64,000 bases of DNA from Erwinia phyllosphaerae (GCF_019132875.1 NZ_JAHSPF010000001.1:372001-436000); one strand, 5' to 3'; positions 47,881 through 58,012 are shown, counted from the stretch's first letter. Notes: generated by a model from the sequence alone, not told the origin. Program-made: numbers and translations.

Positions 47881-48939
47881 TTATTTACGCAGCACTAGCC
47901 GCATCAGTTCGGAGAGCCTTGTCAGCTGGGCCGCCATCTCCAGGCTTAGCCAGACGTAACCGTGAATCGGCGTTTCCACCAGCTCGTCACTGTTGGATTC
48001 CGCGATCAGCTGCCGTAGCTCACGGGTAATTTCTGCCAGCTCTCCGCTGTTGGCGGCAATTTTTTCCGTGCTGCCTTCCACAATCGCCGTCGACAGCGCG
48101 CGCAGCGTATCTTCCGTCATCTGTTGCGTACGCTTTAGCGCTGGCGCATTCAGCATAATCAGATGGCTTTCACGCGATGACCACCAGGCGTTCAGCTGTA
48201 GCTCCAGCGTGCACACCATATTGCGGTTCAGGGTTTGAATACCCTCAAACACCGAGCGAGGTATGCGGGTTTCTTTGCTGGCGGGATCGATTAACGAACG
48301 CATTTTAACCACGCCGGTAAGCAGTCGCTGTAAAGGGCGAGTCAGTCGCGGTTTATCCACCAGGTTAGGCGAGAAACCGGCATGATAGATTTTTGCGGTT
48401 TCCAGTAAGGAGTCGGAAAGCTTAATGCGCCAGTGGGTATAGGCTTTTTGCGGATAGATACTGGTAAACAGCAGCGCCAGAAGCGATCCGAGGATCACAT
48501 CGCCGCCGCGCCACAGCGCCATCGTCATATCGCCCGGCGCGCCACCGCAGATAACCGCCAGCGTAATGCCAATCAGCAACGCCATATAGGGATGTTTGCC
48601 GAGCGTTAGAAAACCACATAAAAACATGACCAGCGTGCACCAGGCGAGCATCACCGGCATCGACCAGAGTTCCAGTCGTAACGCGATAAACCCCGAGACC
48701 GATCCAAAAATGGTCCCGCCAATGCGCTGAATAGCACGAGGAAAAACGTTGCCCCAGGAAGAGATCGGCCCCATCACCACCACTAACGTAATCAGCGGCC
48801 AGCTGCCTTCCGGAATAGCGAACAGCCGTATCAGCAAAAAGGTCAGAACAAACGCCAGCGCAATGCGGATGCCGTGCACCGTGCGATAATTACGATAAAG
48901 GGTGAATTCAAAGGCCGATAACGGCTTGTCGGGACGCAC
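47881..48939 (-). CDS. yeeA: FUSC-family inner membrane protein YeeA
   Basis: A 352-residue protein, exactly the length of E. coli YeeA. The N-terminal half has six membrane segments of the fusaric acid resistance/FUSC type (GIRIALAFVLTFLLIRLFAI, GPISSWGNVFPRAIQRIGGT, SVSGFIALRLELWSMPVMLA). The C-terminal half is a soluble helical domain (KMRSLIDPASKETRIPRSVF, EGIQTLNRNMVCTLELQLNA). The start is GTG at 48939 with GGAG upstream. Its substrate is unknown. The backbone gene sbmC, next in E. coli, is absent here. Confidence 0.93.
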   Translation of the reverse strand: MRPDKPLSAFEFTLYRNYRTVHGIRIALAFVLTFLLIRLFAIPEGSWPLITLVVVMGPISSWGNVFPRAIQRIGGTIFGSVSGFIALRLELWSMPVMLAWCTLVMFLCGFLTLGKHPYMALLIGITLAVICGGAPGDMTMALWRGGDVILGSLLALLFTSIYPQKAYTHWRIKLSDSLLETAKIYHAGFSPNLVDKPRLTRPLQRLLTGVVKMRSLIDPASKETRIPRSVFEGIQTLNRNMVCTLELQLNAWWSSRESHLIMLNAPALKRTQQMTEDTLRALSTAIVEGSTEKIAANSGELAEITRELRQLIAESNSDELVETPIHGYVWLSLEMAAQLTRLSELMRLVLRK

Positions 48940-49157
48940 AAGACTCTCCAGGCGGTGACTAATTGCCCGGCATCATACCTGAAGTCAGGGAGATCTTAAG
49001 TGAAATAGCGTAACTTTTACCGTCTTCGCCTTTAGTGTTAACTCGCTGTTTACAACGAGCCGCGCTCGTCACTTTTATCTTATGGCGGGTAATGATAAGC
49101 GCGGCTTAAACAAAGCGTATTAATATCGGCGGCCCTGCAAAGAACCGCCGGTATTGC

Positions 49158-50327
49158 TTACAGTTTGCGCTTAATATAATCAGTAATACGCGTAATGATT
49201 CCAGCTTTTTCCACCGGCTGCAGGGTGACCAGCGGATAGGAAGCCAGTTCCTTATCGCCATCCACCAGTTGAATTGTCCCGACCTGCTCATGTAGTTTCA
49301 GCGGCGCTTCCAGATCTTTGCGATCGATAACGTACTTCGCCTTAACCTTCTTCACGTCTTCACGCGGAAGAGAGAGATAGACGTCTTTATCGCTGCCTAC
49401 GGACACCTGATGCGGATTGCCGTACCAGACGTTTTCATGACCAATTTCTTTACCGGCATGGAACAGCTGAATGGTGTCAAAGTTATTCTGGCCCCAGATC
49501 AGCAGTTTTCTTGCCTGCTCTTCACGGCCTTTAGAACTTTTGCCACCCATAATGACCGCGATTAAACGGCGCTGGCCGTCAACGCTTGAAGCGATGATAT
49601 TAAAACCTGCGCTTTCGGTATGGCCGGTTTTCAGTCCGTCAACGTGCAGCGTTTTATCCCATAATAATCCGTTACGATTCTGCTGGGTAATACCGTTCCA
49701 GGTCAGCGATTTTTCACCATACATCTGATAGAAATCTGGCTCGCCATAGATAATCGCGCGCGAAAGCTTTGCCAGATCGCCTGCGGTCGTATACTGACCC
49801 GGCGCATCCAGACCGTGTACCGTTTCAAAATGGGTATTGGTCAGGCCCAGTTTCTGAACATACTGGTTCATCTGATCGACGAAAGCGGCCTGGCTGCCCG
49901 CAACGTAGTCCGCCAGCGCCACACAGGCATCATTGCCGGAATCGATAATCACGCCGCGGCTAAGATCGCGTACCGACACTTTTTCGCCCGGCTTCAGGAA
50001 CATCAGCGACGAGCCTTTAAAAACCGGATTACCGGCCGCCCAGGCATCTTTGCCCACGGTGACCATGTCATCACGCGTGATGCGCTTACTGTCGATGGCG
50101 CGGTCAACCACGTAGCCGGTCATCAGTTTAGTCAGGCTGGCCGGGTTGCGGCGCTCATCGGCATTGCCCTGCGTCAGCACCTGACCCGTTGTGGCATCCA
50201 TCAAAACCCAGGAAGCGGCGTCGATAGCTGGCGGAGTCAGGGGAAAAGCTAAGGGGTTATCTTCAGCATGGGCCACGGCAACAACGGCCAGAACCAGGCT
50301 GATACTTGCAAGCTGACGCTTCTTCAA
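49158..50327 (-). CDS. dacD: D-alanyl-D-alanine carboxypeptidase (DacD type)
   Basis: A penicillin-binding protein of 389 residues that trims the terminal D-Ala from peptidoglycan stem peptides. A signal peptide (about residues 1-21, ending AHA) is followed by the serine protease-like domain with S64-L-T-K67, S130-G-N132 and K233-T-G, all three active-site motifs. A C-terminal beta domain ends in an amphipathic helix (VEKAGIITRITDYIKRKL) that attaches to the inner membrane. The start is TTG at 50327, chosen for its GAGGA site and the signal peptide; no ATG fits. Confidence 0.93.
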   Translation of the reverse strand: MKKRQLASISLVLAVVAVAHAEDNPLAFPLTPPAIDAASWVLMDATTGQVLTQGNADERRNPASLTKLMTGYVVDRAIDSKRITRDDMVTVGKDAWAAGNPVFKGSSLMFLKPGEKVSVRDLSRGVIIDSGNDACVALADYVAGSQAAFVDQMNQYVQKLGLTNTHFETVHGLDAPGQYTTAGDLAKLSRAIIYGEPDFYQMYGEKSLTWNGITQQNRNGLLWDKTLHVDGLKTGHTESAGFNIIASSVDGQRRLIAVIMGGKSSKGREEQARKLLIWGQNNFDTIQLFHAGKEIGHENVWYGNPHQVSVGSDKDVYLSLPREDVKKVKAKYVIDRKDLEAPLKLHEQVGTIQLVDGDKELASYPLVTLQPVEKAGIITRITDYIKRKL

Positions 50328-50619
50328 CGGAAAATCCTCGATATCTGCAGTGAAAAAAACCTGCCTGTTGTACGGGATTTCATGCTGTAACGCGTTAAAA
50401 AATTGCAAGAAAATATTAAGATTAGCCTGACTATTTAGCTCCGCTTGAGTATGTAAGCTTGCAAGTATCGTGATAAAGAAGTTTGAACCTGATGCAGATT
50501 CAGTGCTTGTGCCAGTTGCTGGATAAAAAAGATTACCCCTCAGCTTTACGACAAAGGCTTCAGCCCACCTGCAAATTGCTCTACCATTAGAAAAATATTT
50601 TCTAATTGGATGCCTGTCA

Positions 50620-52047
50620 GTGAAACACGATGCTTCGCAACCCACCTTCCTTTTCCACGACTATGAAACCTTCGGCAAAAGTCCGTCGCTGGACCGGCCT
50701 GCGCAGTTTGCCGGTATTCGTACGGATATGGATTTCAACATTATCGGCGAACCGGAAGTGTTCTACTGCAAGCCTGCCGATGACTATCTGCCGCAGCCGG
50801 AAGCCGTGATGATCACCGGAATAACGCCGCAGCTGGCGCAGGCGAAAGGGTTAAGCGAGGCGGCGTTTACTCAACGTATCCACCAGCTGTTTAGCGAGCC
50901 AAACACCTGCATTGTTGGCTACAACAATATTCGCTTTGACGATGAGGTTACGCGCAACCTGCTCTATCGTAACTTTTACGATCCTTACGGCTGGAGCTGG
51001 CAGAACGGCAACAGCCGCTGGGACCTGCTGGACGTGATGCGCGCCTGCTACGCCTTAAGGCCGGAAGGCATTGCATGGCCGGAAAACGATGACGGTTTCC
51101 CCAGCTTCCGTCTGGAACATCTGACCAAAGCCAATGGCGTCGCCCATGAAAACGCGCACGACGCCATGTCCGACGTTTATGCCACTATTGCCATGGCTAA
51201 GCTGGTGAAAGAGAAACAGCCGCGCCTGTATGATTTCCTGTTCAGCCATCGTAATAAGCAAAAGATTATGACGCTGATCGATATTCCGCAGATGAAGCCG
51301 CTGATGCATATTTCCGGTATGTTTGGCGCATTTCGCGGCAATACCAGCTGGATTGCCCCGCTCGCCTGGCATCCTGTTAATAAAAATGCGCTGATTACCT
51401 GCGATCTGGCACAGGATATCTCACCGCTGCTGGAGCTGGACGCGGATGCGATGCGTGAAAGGCTCTATACGCGCCGGGAAGATCTGGGTGAAGCTTCTCC
51501 TGTTCCACTAAAGCTGGTGCATATTAATAAATGTCCTGTGGTAGCGCCTGCAAACACGCTGCGCGCGGAAGATGCCGAACGTCTGGGAATCGATCGCCAG
51601 CTATGCCTTGATAATCTGGCATTGCTGCGCCAGCATCCTGAAATCCGCGAAAAAGTAGTCGCGCTGTTTGCAGAAGCGGAACCTTTTACCGCTTCGGAAG
51701 ACGTAGATGCTCAACTCTACGACGGCTTTTTCAGCGATGCCGATCGCAGCGCGATGAATATTATCCGGCAAACTACACCGGAAAACCTGCCCGCGCTGGA
51801 CTTAACCTTTAACGACAAGCGCATTGAAAAACTGCTGTTCCGTTATCGCGCGCGCAATTTCCCCGGCACGCTGGATGAAGCTGAACAAAAGCGCTGGCTT
51901 CAGCATCGCCGTGAGGCGCTGGATCCTGAGCGGGTACAGAATTATATTCAGGAGCTGGAGATGCTGTTCAATCAATATGAAGGTGATAAGGCGAAGATGG
52001 CGCAGCTGAAAGCGCTGTTTGACTATGCACGCGAGCTGGTCTCCTGA
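50620..52047 (+). CDS. sbcB: Exodeoxyribonuclease I
   Basis: A 475-residue 3'-5' single-strand exonuclease (E. coli 475) used in mismatch repair and in suppressing unwanted recombination. The DEDD exonuclease domain shows FLFHDYETFGKSPSLDRPAQ (first Asp and Glu), IVGYNNIRFDDEVTRNLLYR and AHENAHDAMSDVYATIAMAK (last His/Asp). SH3-like and helical domains follow. Start is GTG at 50620, divergent from dacD. The 292-base gap between dacD and sbcB contains no further gene. Confidence 0.97.
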   Translation: MKHDASQPTFLFHDYETFGKSPSLDRPAQFAGIRTDMDFNIIGEPEVFYCKPADDYLPQPEAVMITGITPQLAQAKGLSEAAFTQRIHQLFSEPNTCIVGYNNIRFDDEVTRNLLYRNFYDPYGWSWQNGNSRWDLLDVMRACYALRPEGIAWPENDDGFPSFRLEHLTKANGVAHENAHDAMSDVYATIAMAKLVKEKQPRLYDFLFSHRNKQKIMTLIDIPQMKPLMHISGMFGAFRGNTSWIAPLAWHPVNKNALITCDLAQDISPLLELDADAMRERLYTRREDLGEASPVPLKLVHINKCPVVAPANTLRAEDAERLGIDRQLCLDNLALLRQHPEIREKVVALFAEAEPFTASEDVDAQLYDGFFSDADRSAMNIIRQTTPENLPALDLTFNDKRIEKLLFRYRARNFPGTLDEAEQKRWLQHRREALDPERVQNYIQELEMLFNQYEGDKAKMAQLKALFDYARELVS

Positions 52048-52062
52048 CGCGGAGATAAATGA

Positions 52063-52086
52063 CAAAGGGCGCCGAAGCACCCTTTC
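52063..52086. terminator. First of two similar terminators behind sbcB
   Basis: AAAGGGCGCC and GCACCCTTTCT pair with one mismatch around GAA, 15 bases after the sbcB stop. Confidence 0.65.
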
Positions 52087-52113
52087 TCAGTACGGCCGCT
52101 GGCATACGATAAG

Positions 52114-52138
52114 AAAAAGGGCGCCGAAGCGCCCTTTC
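52114..52138. terminator. Second terminator between sbcB and plaP
   Basis: AAAAAGGGCGC and GCGCCCTTT pair perfectly around CGAA; the sequence is nearly the same as the terminator 51 bases to the left. Reading leftward it follows the plaP stop closely, so it probably serves plaP, while the other serves sbcB. They look like a local duplication. Confidence 0.8.
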
Positions 52139-52152
52139 AAACTGCTGGCCGA

Positions 52153-53517
52153 TTACATCGGCTCTTCAGTCCACTGCGGTACCGGTTTGCGGAAGCGATG
52201 GGTAACGGCGGCCAGGTAGAGCAGACCAATCGCGCCCCACACCAGGCCCAGGATCATGGAACTTTCTTCCAGGTTAATCCACAGCGCCCCTACCGTTAAC
52301 GCGCCGCACAGCGGCAGTATCAGGAAGTTAATATTATCCTTCAGCGTCTTGTTACGGCCTTCGCGGATCCAGAACTGCGAAATCACTGACAGGTTCACAA
52401 AAGTAAACGCCACCAGCGCGCCGAAGTTAATCAGCGCCGTCGCCGTTACCAGATCGAAGGTAATAGCAGAGAGGGCCACCACGCCAACCAGCAACACGTT
52501 CAGCGCCGGAGTACGCCATTTTGGATGGATATAGCCGAAGAAACGCTCCGGGAACACCCCGTCACGACCCATTACATACATCAGGCGAGAAACGCCAGCG
52601 TGTGCAGCCATACCGGAAGCCAACACGGTAATGCAGGAGAAAATCAGGATGCCGAACTGGAAGGTTTTACCCGCCACATAGAGCATGATTTCCGGCTGCG
52701 ACGCGTCCGGGTCTTTAAAGCGCGAAATGTCCGGGAAATAGAGCTGCAGGAAGTAGGAAACCACGATAAAGATCACGCCGCCAATCAGGGCAGTCAAAAA
52801 GATCGCTTTCGGGATAACACGGCCTGCATCTTTGGTTTCTTCAGACAGCGAGCTGATGCCGTCAAAGCCAAGGAACGAGAAGCACAGGATCGTCGCGCCG
52901 GTAATCATCGGCACAACATGAGCCTGCTCAGACCAGAATGGTTTGCTGCTGACCAGCGTGCCGGTGCCTTCACCGTGCGCCACGCCATAAATCACCATAC
53001 CGGTGATAGCCACCATCACTACCATCTGCAGTATCACAATAACGCTGTTAAAGTTGGCAACGGTTTTAATGCCTTTCAGGTTAGAAAGCGTCATAAAACC
53101 AACCAGCAGCACCACGAAAATCCATGAAGGAATTCCCGGCACCAGCGCTTCAAAATAAATTTTCGCCAGCAGAATATTGATCATCGGCATGATCAGATAA
53201 TCCAGCAGCGATGACCAGCCAACCATAAAGCCAACGTGTGGGCTGATAGCTTTCTGGGCATAGGTATAGGCCGAGCCGGCAGACGGGAAGCGGCGAACCA
53301 GCTTGCCATAGCTCAGCGCAGTAAACAGGATCGCGATCAACGCGAAGGCGTAGGCGGTCGCTACATGACCATCGGTCAGGCCGGAAACAATGCCAAAGGT
53401 ATCGAACAGGGTCATTGGCTGCATATAAGCCAGGCCCATCATCACTACAGGCATCAGAGTCAGCGTTTTTTTCAGGTGCGCGCGTGACTGCGGCGCAGAA
53501 GCTGGATTATGCGACAT
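52153..53517 (-). CDS. plaP: Putrescine importer
   Basis: A 454-residue amino acid-polyamine-organocation permease with 12 membrane segments, the length of E. coli PlaP/YeeF (452). Characteristic are [40 protein letters not shown] and [20 protein letters not shown], followed by [13 protein letters not shown]. It takes up putrescine with protons. In E. coli plaP stands alone behind sbcB; here a puuA homologue lies 380 bases upstream in the same direction, so uptake and breakdown genes are next to each other. Confidence 0.93.
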   Translation of the reverse strand: MSHNPASAPQSRAHLKKTLTLMPVVMMGLAYMQPMTLFDTFGIVSGLTDGHVATAYAFALIAILFTALSYGKLVRRFPSAGSAYTYAQKAISPHVGFMVGWSSLLDYLIMPMINILLAKIYFEALVPGIPSWIFVVLLVGFMTLSNLKGIKTVANFNSVIVILQMVVMVAITGMVIYGVAHGEGTGTLVSSKPFWSEQAHVVPMITGATILCFSFLGFDGISSLSEETKDAGRVIPKAIFLTALIGGVIFIVVSYFLQLYFPDISRFKDPDASQPEIMLYVAGKTFQFGILIFSCITVLASGMAAHAGVSRLMYVMGRDGVFPERFFGYIHPKWRTPALNVLLVGVVALSAITFDLVTATALINFGALVAFTFVNLSVISQFWIREGRNKTLKDNINFLILPLCGALTVGALWINLEESSMILGLVWGAIGLLYLAAVTHRFRKPVPQWTEEPM

Positions 53518-53778
53518 GATTCAGCCTCCCCATAGCATCAACCTTTCTGGGCTGAACCACAGGGAAACTTCGCTTTATGCGAGCGCTTTTCATTGTAGAG
53601 AGGGTAAAACAGGCAGGAGTGAAGGGATTCGCTGCCGCTGCGCCGTAGTCGTCGCGCAGATGTTTACCGGCTGCGGCCGGGGTAATGAAATGTTGACCCA
53701 TCTTTACTTTCCTCAAAATGACGCTGTAAGCGTGTATCTGTCCGGTATTGAACCGGCCTCTTTAAAAATTTTCGTGCA
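53518..53778. other. Region upstream of plaP
   Basis: The 380 bases between puuA and plaP contain the puuA terminator at the right end. In the remaining 260 bases I see no gene or clear operator. It must hold the plaP promoter, because the puuA terminator is strong. Confidence 0.4.
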
Positions 53779-53814
53779 AAAAAAAATAACCGACGCGTTG
53801 AACGCCGGTTATCA
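53779..53814 (-). terminator. Terminator of puuA
   Basis: Reading leftward, GATAACCGGCGTT pairs with AACGCGTCGGTTAT (small mismatch) and is followed by nine T. It lies about 85 bases behind the puuA stop. Confidence 0.85.
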
Positions 53815-53897
53815 ATTACAGGGGACATATTTTGCCTGGCTGTAAAACAGAATACAAGTTTTTTGGCCCCTTGCTGGCCATTTCTTTGCTGACGCTT

Positions 53898-55313
53898 TCA
53901 GGCGTTTTTCAACATCCAGTCAATTTCCGTCGCGGTGATAAGGCGTTCAAAATGCATCAGTTCATGGTGCTTGCAGCTGTGCCAGACAAAACCGAAACGT
54001 TCACCTAACATCTTCTGCAACGGATAGCTTTGCGCAAATTCATACAGCGCGTCGCTTTGCCGCACCGGCAGGGGCAGGCCTTCCGCCTGATGGCCATTGC
54101 CCGTTACCGCTGGCGGTAGCGGCAGCTGGTTATCGATACCGTGCAGGATACCCGCCAGCACCGCCGCAACCACCAGATAAGGGTTAGCATCCGCCCCCGC
54201 AACACGATATTCCACCCGATGATTTTCCGCTTCGGCACAGGGAATGCGCAGCGCAACGGTACGGTTATTATGTCCCCATGAAGCCTGCAGCGGCACAAAA
54301 GCTTCGGGCAGGAAACGACGATAGGCATTAACATTCGGTGCCAGTAGCGCCATCGAGGCCGGCATCAGGTCGATCATGCCTGCCAGCGCGCGCTTGAGCA
54401 GCGGCGAATCGCTTCCGTCGTCGGTAATAAACGCGTTATGGTCGGCGGCGTCCAGCAGGCTAACGTGCACGTGCATACCGCTTCCGGCATATTCCTCGTA
54501 TGGCTTGGCCATAAAAGTCGCGTTCATCCCGTGATTTTCTGCGGTCTGGCGGATCAGGCGCTTAAGCTGTATAGCGTGATCGCAGGCGCTAAGAACGTTG
54601 CGGGTGTGATGCAGATTGATTTCAAACTGGCCTGGCGAGGCCTCAGCCAGCGCGCCATCGGTCGGGATGCCCTGCTGTTTAGCGAGCCTGTCGACGTCGT
54701 TTAATACTTCAGAGAAGCAGTCAAGGTTATCGACTGAATAGACCTGGCTTTGCCGGTTGCGCTCTTCGCTGCCCGGCGAGCACGGCGGCTGGATATAGCC
54801 TTCGGCATCACGCTTTTTATCCACCAGATAGAACTCCAGCTCTACCGCTACCACCGGAAACAATCCCCGATTGCGCAACTGCTGCCAAAGGTGATTCAGG
54901 ACATTTCGGGGTTCAACGTCAAAGGGAGTACCATCTTGATTACGCATGGTCAATAAAACTTGCGCCAGATGTTGCGGGTCGGCCGCTGAGGGAGTGAGCG
55001 TGCCTTCAACCGGGACGCAAAGGTTATCCGGTTCGCCGAGCGCCTGGCCAAGGCCCGCCTCTTCTACCGTGTTGCCCAGAATATCCATTGCAAAGACAGA
55101 GGCGGGAAAATAACAGCCTTTTTCCAGCCTGAACAGGTTAGCGACAGGAATGCGCTTACCGCGGAAAACACCATTTAAATCGTTAAGCAGAACATCGACA
55201 TTTTGCGTTTCAGGATAGCGTTCCAGATAGGCTTCTACTTCATGCTGGAACGCGCTGGTTCGTTTCTCTTCGGTGTGCCTGGTAAAATCTTCTACTTCGA
55301 CGATATTGGTCAT
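53898..55313 (-). CDS. puuA: Gamma-glutamylputrescine synthetase
   Basis: A glutamine synthetase-fold ligase of 471 residues (E. coli PuuA 472). It joins glutamate to putrescine with ATP, the first step of the Puu pathway. Recognisable are VVAVELEFYLVDKKRDAEGY, the metal-binding glutamate in ASPGQFEINLHH, GSGMHVHVSLLD and EAENHRVEYRVAGADANPYL. The ATG at 55313 has AGGCGGG upstream. It is divergent from puuR with 338 bases between, as expected for control by PuuR. Confidence 0.92.
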   Translation of the reverse strand: MTNIVEVEDFTRHTEEKRTSAFQHEVEAYLERYPETQNVDVLLNDLNGVFRGKRIPVANLFRLEKGCYFPASVFAMDILGNTVEEAGLGQALGEPDNLCVPVEGTLTPSAADPQHLAQVLLTMRNQDGTPFDVEPRNVLNHLWQQLRNRGLFPVVAVELEFYLVDKKRDAEGYIQPPCSPGSEERNRQSQVYSVDNLDCFSEVLNDVDRLAKQQGIPTDGALAEASPGQFEINLHHTRNVLSACDHAIQLKRLIRQTAENHGMNATFMAKPYEEYAGSGMHVHVSLLDAADHNAFITDDGSDSPLLKRALAGMIDLMPASMALLAPNVNAYRRFLPEAFVPLQASWGHNNRTVALRIPCAEAENHRVEYRVAGADANPYLVVAAVLAGILHGIDNQLPLPPAVTGNGHQAEGLPLPVRQSDALYEFAQSYPLQKMLGERFGFVWHSCKHHELMHFERLITATEIDWMLKNA

Positions 55314-55467
55314 GATGCCGCCCGCCTGTATTGAGTTGTTGAGCATTGCTCAAAATAACCGCCACTCTTCTAACATAGCGCTAACATTTAAGCGCGGCAA
55401 ATGTTATGAGAAAGATTATTTTTGCGGCAAAATCTTTTGCATATTGTTGCCTGCGCTGTCAGATTGA

Positions 55468-55477
55468 CAATATATTG
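55468..55477. promoter_or_regulatory. Candidate PuuR operator
   Basis: A perfect 10-base palindrome CAATATATTG, flanked by TTGA and CACG, recalls the PuuR site with GACAATATATTGAC that I remember for E. coli. Two TCGAACA elements (about 55518 and 55543) lie between it and puuR. The whole 55314-55651 stretch has no gene and should carry both divergent promoters. Confidence 0.5.
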
Positions 55478-55651
55478 CACGCGACTGCCCTCCTGACGGC
55501 TTTTCTGGTTGATATATCGAACAGGCCGGCCGGGCATTATTTCGAACAACCCATTGATTGACGTACTATTGTGGCAACGGCTGTCGGCAGCCCGTCGACC
55601 GCTTAACGGATTTTTTTTAGCCTGCTACAGGCATCACAAGGAATTAAGGCT

Positions 55652-56209
55652 ATGAATGAAGTTTCCCTGGCTCCCGGACGTCGGCTGGCAGAGATCCGGC
55701 AGCAACTGGGATTGTCGCAGCGGCGCGTCGCCGAACTGTCCGGCCTGACGCACAGCGCTATCAGTACAATTGAACAGGATAAGGTCAGCCCGGCGGTAAG
55801 TACGCTGCAAAAGCTATTAAAGGTATATAACCTTTCGCTGTCCGAATTTTTCTCCGATCCGGTGAAGGTGACGCAGCCGAAAGTGGTGATTGAGGCTGAC
55901 GAGCTGATTGACATAGGCAGCCAGGGCGTGTCGCTACGGTTGATCCATAACGGCAGGCCCGATCGCACGCTGGCAATGCTGCTGGAAACTTATCAACCTG
56001 GCGCAACAACCGGGGAAAAGGTTCGTCATCCGGGTGAGGAAACCGGTACGCTGCTGGAGGGCGAAATCACGCTGACCGTTGATGGGCAAAGCTATCACCT
56101 TCATGCGGGTCAGAGCTACGTTATTGATACCGGACATCCTCACAGCTTTACCAATACGTCCACCCAGCCGTGCCGCATTGTCAGCGCGCATACGCCAGCC
56201 ACGCTATAG
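55652..56209 (+). CDS. puuR: Putrescine-responsive repressor (HTH-cupin)
   Basis: A 185-residue repressor, the length of E. coli PuuR. The N-terminal XRE HTH (residues 10-65: RLAEIRQQLGLSQRRVAELS, SALTHSAISTIEQ-like region) is followed by a cupin domain (GEETGTLLEGEITLTVDGQS, HPHSFTNTS) that senses putrescine. It represses puu genes until putrescine binds. It is the first gene of the rightward pair puuR-puuB and is divergent from puuA. Confidence 0.93.
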   Translation: MNEVSLAPGRRLAEIRQQLGLSQRRVAELSGLTHSAISTIEQDKVSPAVSTLQKLLKVYNLSLSEFFSDPVKVTQPKVVIEADELIDIGSQGVSLRLIHNGRPDRTLAMLLETYQPGATTGEKVRHPGEETGTLLEGEITLTVDGQSYHLHAGQSYVIDTGHPHSFTNTSTQPCRIVSAHTPATL

Positions 56210-56224
56210 CGGCGAGAGGGATTT

Positions 56225-57502
56225 ATGGAACATGTGCCGAGTTATTACGCCGCTACCGTCAATCCACACGATGCCTGGCCTCAGCTTAACGACGATATTC
56301 AGTGCGATGTTTGCATTATCGGCGGCGGCTTTACCGGGCTCTCTTCGGCGCTTTTTCTGACCGAAGCGGGTTATGACGTGGTTGTGCTGGAAGCCGCAAA
56401 AATTGGTTTCGGCGCCAGCGGGCGTAATGGCGGCCAGGTGGTGAACTCTTACAGCCGCGATATCGACGTTATTGAGAAGCGCTACGGTAAAGAGAGTGCG
56501 CAACTGCTGGGCGGCATGATGTTTGAAGGCGCGGCGGTTATCCGCGACAGGATCGATCGCTACGCTATTAGCTGTGATTATCGTCACGGCGCTATTTTTG
56601 CCGCGCTCAACCGTCGCCAGCTTGCTCATTTAAAGCAGCAGCACAAGCGCTGGCAGCAGTATGGCAACCATCAGCTTGAACTGCTTGATGAGCTGGGCAT
56701 CCGGCGGAAGATCGCCAGCGAGCGCTATGTCGGCGGCCTGCTGGATTACAGCGGCGGTCATCTGCATCCGCTGAACCTGGCGCTGGGCGAAGCAGAAGCG
56801 ATTCGCCGTCATGGTGGCCGCATTTATGAAGAGTCCGAAGTGACGGCCGTTCGCTATGGCGTGCCTCATCTTATCCGTACCCTTAAAGGCAGCGTTACGG
56901 CGAAGTACGTGATTTTTGCCGGTAACGCCTACCTTGCGCCGCATCTGGAACCCAGGCTGGCGCGTAAAAGCCTGCCCTGCGGTTCACAAATTATCGCGAC
57001 TGAACCACTTTCTGCGGATAAAGCGCTCTCTTTACTGCCCGATAATCACTGCGTGGAAGACTGTAACTATCTGCTCGATTATTACCGGCTTACCGCTGAC
57101 AGAAGGCTGCTATACGGCGGCGGCGTCACCTATGGCGCGCGTACGCCTGGCGACATAGACGGGCTGATTCGCCCAAAGCTGCTAAAAACGTTTCCGCAGC
57201 TGGACGGCATCAAATTTGACTATGCCTGGAGCGGCAATTTCCTGCTGACGCTGTCACGAATGCCGCAGGTAGGCCGCCTGGAAAACGGCGTGTTTTATAT
57301 GCAAGGGGACAGTGGTCACGGCGTGACCTGGACACATCTGGCGGGCAAGCTGGTTTGTGAAGCGTTAAAAGGCGAGCCAAAGCGCTTTGACGCTTTTGCC
57401 CGCCTGCCGCATGCGCCCTTCCCTGGCGGCCGCCGCTTACGCATACCTTTAACGGCCCTCGGTGCGGCCTGGTATGCGTTAAGGGATCGGTTGGGGGTTT
57501 AA
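56225..57502 (+). CDS. puuB: Gamma-glutamylputrescine oxidase
   Basis: A 425-residue FAD-dependent amine oxidase of the DAO family (E. coli PuuB 426). The dinucleotide loop CIIGGGFTGLSSALFLTEAG at residues 25-45 and IGFGASGRNGGQVVNSYSRD follow the family. It oxidises gamma-glutamylputrescine to the aldehyde. A GCGAGAGGG site precedes the ATG, 15 bases behind puuR. The next enzymes puuC and puuD are not in the window and must be elsewhere. Confidence 0.94.
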   Translation: MEHVPSYYAATVNPHDAWPQLNDDIQCDVCIIGGGFTGLSSALFLTEAGYDVVVLEAAKIGFGASGRNGGQVVNSYSRDIDVIEKRYGKESAQLLGGMMFEGAAVIRDRIDRYAISCDYRHGAIFAALNRRQLAHLKQQHKRWQQYGNHQLELLDELGIRRKIASERYVGGLLDYSGGHLHPLNLALGEAEAIRRHGGRIYEESEVTAVRYGVPHLIRTLKGSVTAKYVIFAGNAYLAPHLEPRLARKSLPCGSQIIATEPLSADKALSLLPDNHCVEDCNYLLDYYRLTADRRLLYGGGVTYGARTPGDIDGLIRPKLLKTFPQLDGIKFDYAWSGNFLLTLSRMPQVGRLENGVFYMQGDSGHGVTWTHLAGKLVCEALKGEPKRFDAFARLPHAPFPGGRRLRIPLTALGAAWYALRDRLGV

Positions 57503-57649
57503 CTATATACCCAATGTATTGTTGCATATTGTGCATGCATATCTGACTACTAATCGAATCTATTTGTTTTTCTAAGGTTGATACAAACCTATATTTTCCT
57601 CAACCGCTGGAAATGATAGGATCGTTAAAATTTCGCAAAAGGATATGTT

Positions 57650-58012
57650 ATGTGGCAGTTATTTACAAGATATGTATCGGTAGGCGTGCTTAACACGCTG
57701 CTTCACTGGCTGACCTTTTCATTGCTTGTGTATGCGCTGGCATGCCCACAATCCTTTGCCAATCTGGTGGCGTTTCTTATTGCTGTCACTTTTAGTTTTA
57801 TTATCAACGCAAAATGGACGTTTAAAAAGCAGGCGACAAAAAACCGTTATTTCCTGTTTGTCATTTTCATGGGGTCTCTTGCCTGGCTGACGGGATACAT
57901 TGCCGATCGATTACATTATCCGTTTATCGTCACGCTGGTGGCTTTTTCAGTGATTAGCCTGGTTGCTGGCTTTATATACTCAAAACTGGTTGTTTTCAGG
58001 GAAGCTATTTGA
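57650..58012 (+). CDS. gtrA: GtrA-family flippase-like membrane protein
   Basis: A 120-residue protein with four membrane segments, typical of Gtr[21 protein letters not shown] at the start, [20 protein letters not shown] in the middle and [12 protein letters not shown] at the end. GtrA is thought to flip undecaprenyl-phosphate-glucose across the inner membrane for modification of O antigen or other surface glycans. AAAGGA precedes the ATG. It overlaps gtrB. The region is AT-richer than its neighbours, which suggests horizontal acquisition. Confidence 0.9.
   Translation: MWQLFTRYVSVGVLNTLLHWLTFSLLVYALACPQSFANLVAFLIAVTFSFIINAKWTFKKQATKNRYFLFVIFMGSLAWLTGYIADRLHYPFIVTLVAFSVISLVAGFIYSKLVVFREAI

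Noticed and set aside
53516..53845. Rightward frame of 109 codons between plaP and puuA
   Set aside because: It runs through the strong puuA terminator on the other strand, has no ribosome-binding site and no recognisable sequence.
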